Origin: Labrenzia sp. PHM005 | GTDB lineage: Bacteria; Pseudomonadota; Alphaproteobacteria; Rhizobiales; Stappiaceae | Length of the DNA stretch: 64,000 bases | Assembly: GCF_006517275.1 (NCBI RefSeq) | Contig: NZ_CP041191.1 | Location: 4,459,001 to 4,523,000, forward strand | Direction of reading: 5' to 3' | Program-made: the position numbers and the translations under genes | The notes under the pieces: model-generated | What the model saw: only the letters and a program-made list of their open reading frames with translations | What the model was told of the DNA's origin: nothing | Databases searched by the model: none | In this document: positions 62,643 through 64,000 of the stretch, piece after piece | Position numbering within the stretch: the first letter of the stretch is position 1 | How the letters are laid out: each line of letters opens with the position of its first letter

Positions 62643-63830
62643 ATGAACACGCTGGAACGCTACATCATCCGGCGGACGGCCTATGCGTTCACCCTCACCC
62701 TCGCGGCTATGACCGGCGTGGTCTGGGCGACGCAGGCGCTTCGGCAATTGGACCTTGTGACCTCCAAGGGGCAAACGATCGTCCAGTTTATCGGAATCAC
62801 CATGCTTGCGCTGCCGTTCTTAATTGTGACGGTGGCGCCGTTCGCTCTGATGATCGGTTTGATCCTGGTCCTCAACGCCTTGTCCGGCGACAGTGAGCTG
62901 ATTGTGATCGATGCCAGTGGCGGCTCCAGATTTTTGGTGCTCAAGCCGGTCATGATCTTCGCAACCATCATCATGCTGATTGTGGCCAGTTTTTCTCTTT
63001 ATGTGGCACCGGCCGGCTTGGCTCAGCTCCGGACAGAAATCACAAGGGTACGCGCAGACCTGGTGGCGAACATTGTCAAACCGGGCAAGTTCATCAATGT
63101 CGAAGAGGGTTTGACATTCCATATCCGCAACCGGTCCGGCAACGGCACGCTTGACGGACTATTGATGCACGATACGCGCGATACCGACACCGCCTTCACC
63201 TATCAGGCCGACAGCGGCAACATCGTGGAGGCGGCGGGACGGACACTGCTGGTTATGCAAAACGGCACAATTCAGAGACGCCCGAAACAACAGGGCGACA
63301 TCTCTATTGTCCGGTTCCAGTCCTATGCCTTCGACTTGTCCAACCTCATTCCGGAAGCCGGTGAACCGGTTTACAAGGCAAGCGAACGTAGTACGAAAAC
63401 ACTGTTCCAGCCGCCCGGGAATGACTTCTATTCGCTGCGCTATCCAGAACGTTTGCGTGCCGAAGTGCATGAACGCTTCAGCTTACCGCTCTACTGCCTG
63501 TCCTTTGCGCTGATCGTCTTTGCGTTCCTCGGCATCGCCCGGACGACACGCCAAGGCCGTGGCGTTGCAATTGTCGGTGCCATTCTCGGCTGTGTTCTTT
63601 TACGAACGACCGGTTTTGGCGTCACCGCGATTTCAAATGACAGCCTTGCCTTATACACCATGCGCTACGTGGTCCCGGTTGTGGGCGGAGGGCTGGCTCT
63701 GATGTCTATCCTGCGCGGGCACCAAGGCAAACAATCACAGAGCCTGCAGCGCCTGCAGTTGAAAATCGGAGATTGGATCGAAGCGATTTCGAACCGCCTG
63801 AACAAGAACCGCGCCGGGAGCACCACATGA
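62643..63830 (+). CDS. lptF: LPS export ABC transporter permease LptF
   Basis: 395 residues, six membrane helices in the YjgP/YjgQ pattern: LERYIIRRTAYAFTLTLAAM first, then MLALPFLIVTVAPFALMIGL, a periplasmic beta-jellyroll (about residues 120-270), and a C-terminal group of three helices. With LptG and LptB it extracts LPS from the inner membrane. It overlaps lptG by 4 nt. Confidence 0.95.
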   Translation: MNTLERYIIRRTAYAFTLTLAAMTGVVWATQALRQLDLVTSKGQTIVQFIGITMLALPFLIVTVAPFALMIGLILVLNALSGDSELIVIDASGGSRFLVLKPVMIFATIIMLIVASFSLYVAPAGLAQLRTEITRVRADLVANIVKPGKFINVEEGLTFHIRNRSGNGTLDGLLMHDTRDTDTAFTYQADSGNIVEAAGRTLLVMQNGTIQRRPKQQGDISIVRFQSYAFDLSNLIPEAGEPVYKASERSTKTLFQPPGNDFYSLRYPERLRAEVHERFSLPLYCLSFALIVFAFLGIARTTRQGRGVAIVGAILGCVLLRTTGFGVTAISNDSLALYTMRYVVPVVGGGLALMSILRGHQGKQSQSLQRLQLKIGDWIEAISNRLNKNRAGSTT

Positions 63831-64000
63831 TCCTCGGGCGCACACTTTCCCTTTATTTCTCCGGCCGGTTCCTTAAGGCAATTTTGGGCCTCTTTCTTTT
63901 TGCGGCCGTGCTGCTGTTCCTGTTCGACGTTCTTGAACTCGTGCGCCGTGGCAGTGACCGGGAAGGCTTCACTGTGATGCGGGTGGCCTATATCTCCCTC
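63827..64000 (+). CDS. lptG: LPS export ABC transporter permease LptG (5' end only)
   Basis: 58 residues before the window ends. It starts MILGRTLSLYFSGRFLKAIL with the ATG overlapping the lptF stop (ATGA), then the first membrane helix LGLFLFAAVLLFLFDVLELV and RRGSDREGFTV, typical of LptG. Partner of LptF in LPS transport. Confidence 0.9.
   Translation, partial: MILGRTLSLYFSGRFLKAILGLFLFAAVLLFLFDVLELVRRGSDREGFTVMRVAYISL

Noticed and set aside
1..64000. CRISPR arrays, tRNA/rRNA genes, prophage
   Set aside because: No regularly spaced direct repeats, no cloverleaf sequence with CCA-type acceptor, and no phage structural or integrase genes were found.

Overview
The window reads as chromosomal core sequence of an alphaproteobacterium of the order Hyphomicrobiales (Rhizobiales). 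A marine Stappiaceae lineage (Roseibium/Labrenzia/Stappia type) is my best guess. The evidence is gene order (plsY-dprA-topA-rnr-DUF983-NUDIX-rpmG, divK-DUF3572-HAD-dinB, purMN / AI-2E exporter-hdaA-ppk-ppx / rnd, pepA / lptFG), alphaproteobacterial families (DivK, HdaA, EipB, DUF3572, HolC) and moderately high GC. No tRNA, rRNA, CRISPR array, integrase or complete insertion sequence was seen.

Layout. 1-4.5 kb: a truncated AidB-like acyl-CoA dehydrogenase under a LiuR-like palindrome, diverging from pyrB and a dihydroorotase-like gene that lacks its metal ligands, then a peroxiredoxin. 4.5-15 kb: plsY-dprA, a small AT-rich island bracketed by two copies of the dprA 3' end, then topA-rnr-DUF983-NUDIX, a RidA gene and rpmG. 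15-20 kb: a chemoreceptor, divK, DUF3572, a HAD gene and dinB. 20-30 kb: eipB, RidA, a phosphodiesterase, a FemAB-like protein, metA with an unusual structured leader, a PLP decarboxylase/ArsR divergent pair, HIT, an MFS exporter and a periplasmic binding protein. 30-40 kb: an orphan ParA, rnd, ppx, ppk, hdaA, an AI-2E-type exporter and purMN. 40-55 kb is more accessory: an orphan low-GC gene, an amidohydrolase/MocR pair, a second DUF983, an HlyD-like adaptor with a membrane partner, a molybdopterin oxidoreductase, EF-hand and YHYH secreted proteins, ndk, a DUF4344 protein, and a membrane-anchored AraC regulator facing an alpha/beta hydrolase. 55-64 kb: ABC-F, HAD, rhodanese, methyltransferase-holC, a 38-residue peptide, pepA, lptF and the start of lptG.

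The most interesting structures are not genes. Two 267-bp elements with ~30-bp terminal inverted repeats (20070-20336 and 29187-29453) have each inserted at the TA of a TAA stop codon, turning it into TAG without changing the protein. Three ~141-145 bp elements built from inverted pairs of a small palindrome sit after genes at 51.2, 57.6 and 58.7 kb. The metA leader has a 10-bp closing helix, a hairpin and a potential loop pseudoknot. A duplicated, diverged dprA tail brackets two unknown AT-rich genes. A hairpin after the HIT gene contains the probable ribosome-binding site of the next gene.

All calls come from reading the sequence and recognising families by eye; no database search or folding program was run.
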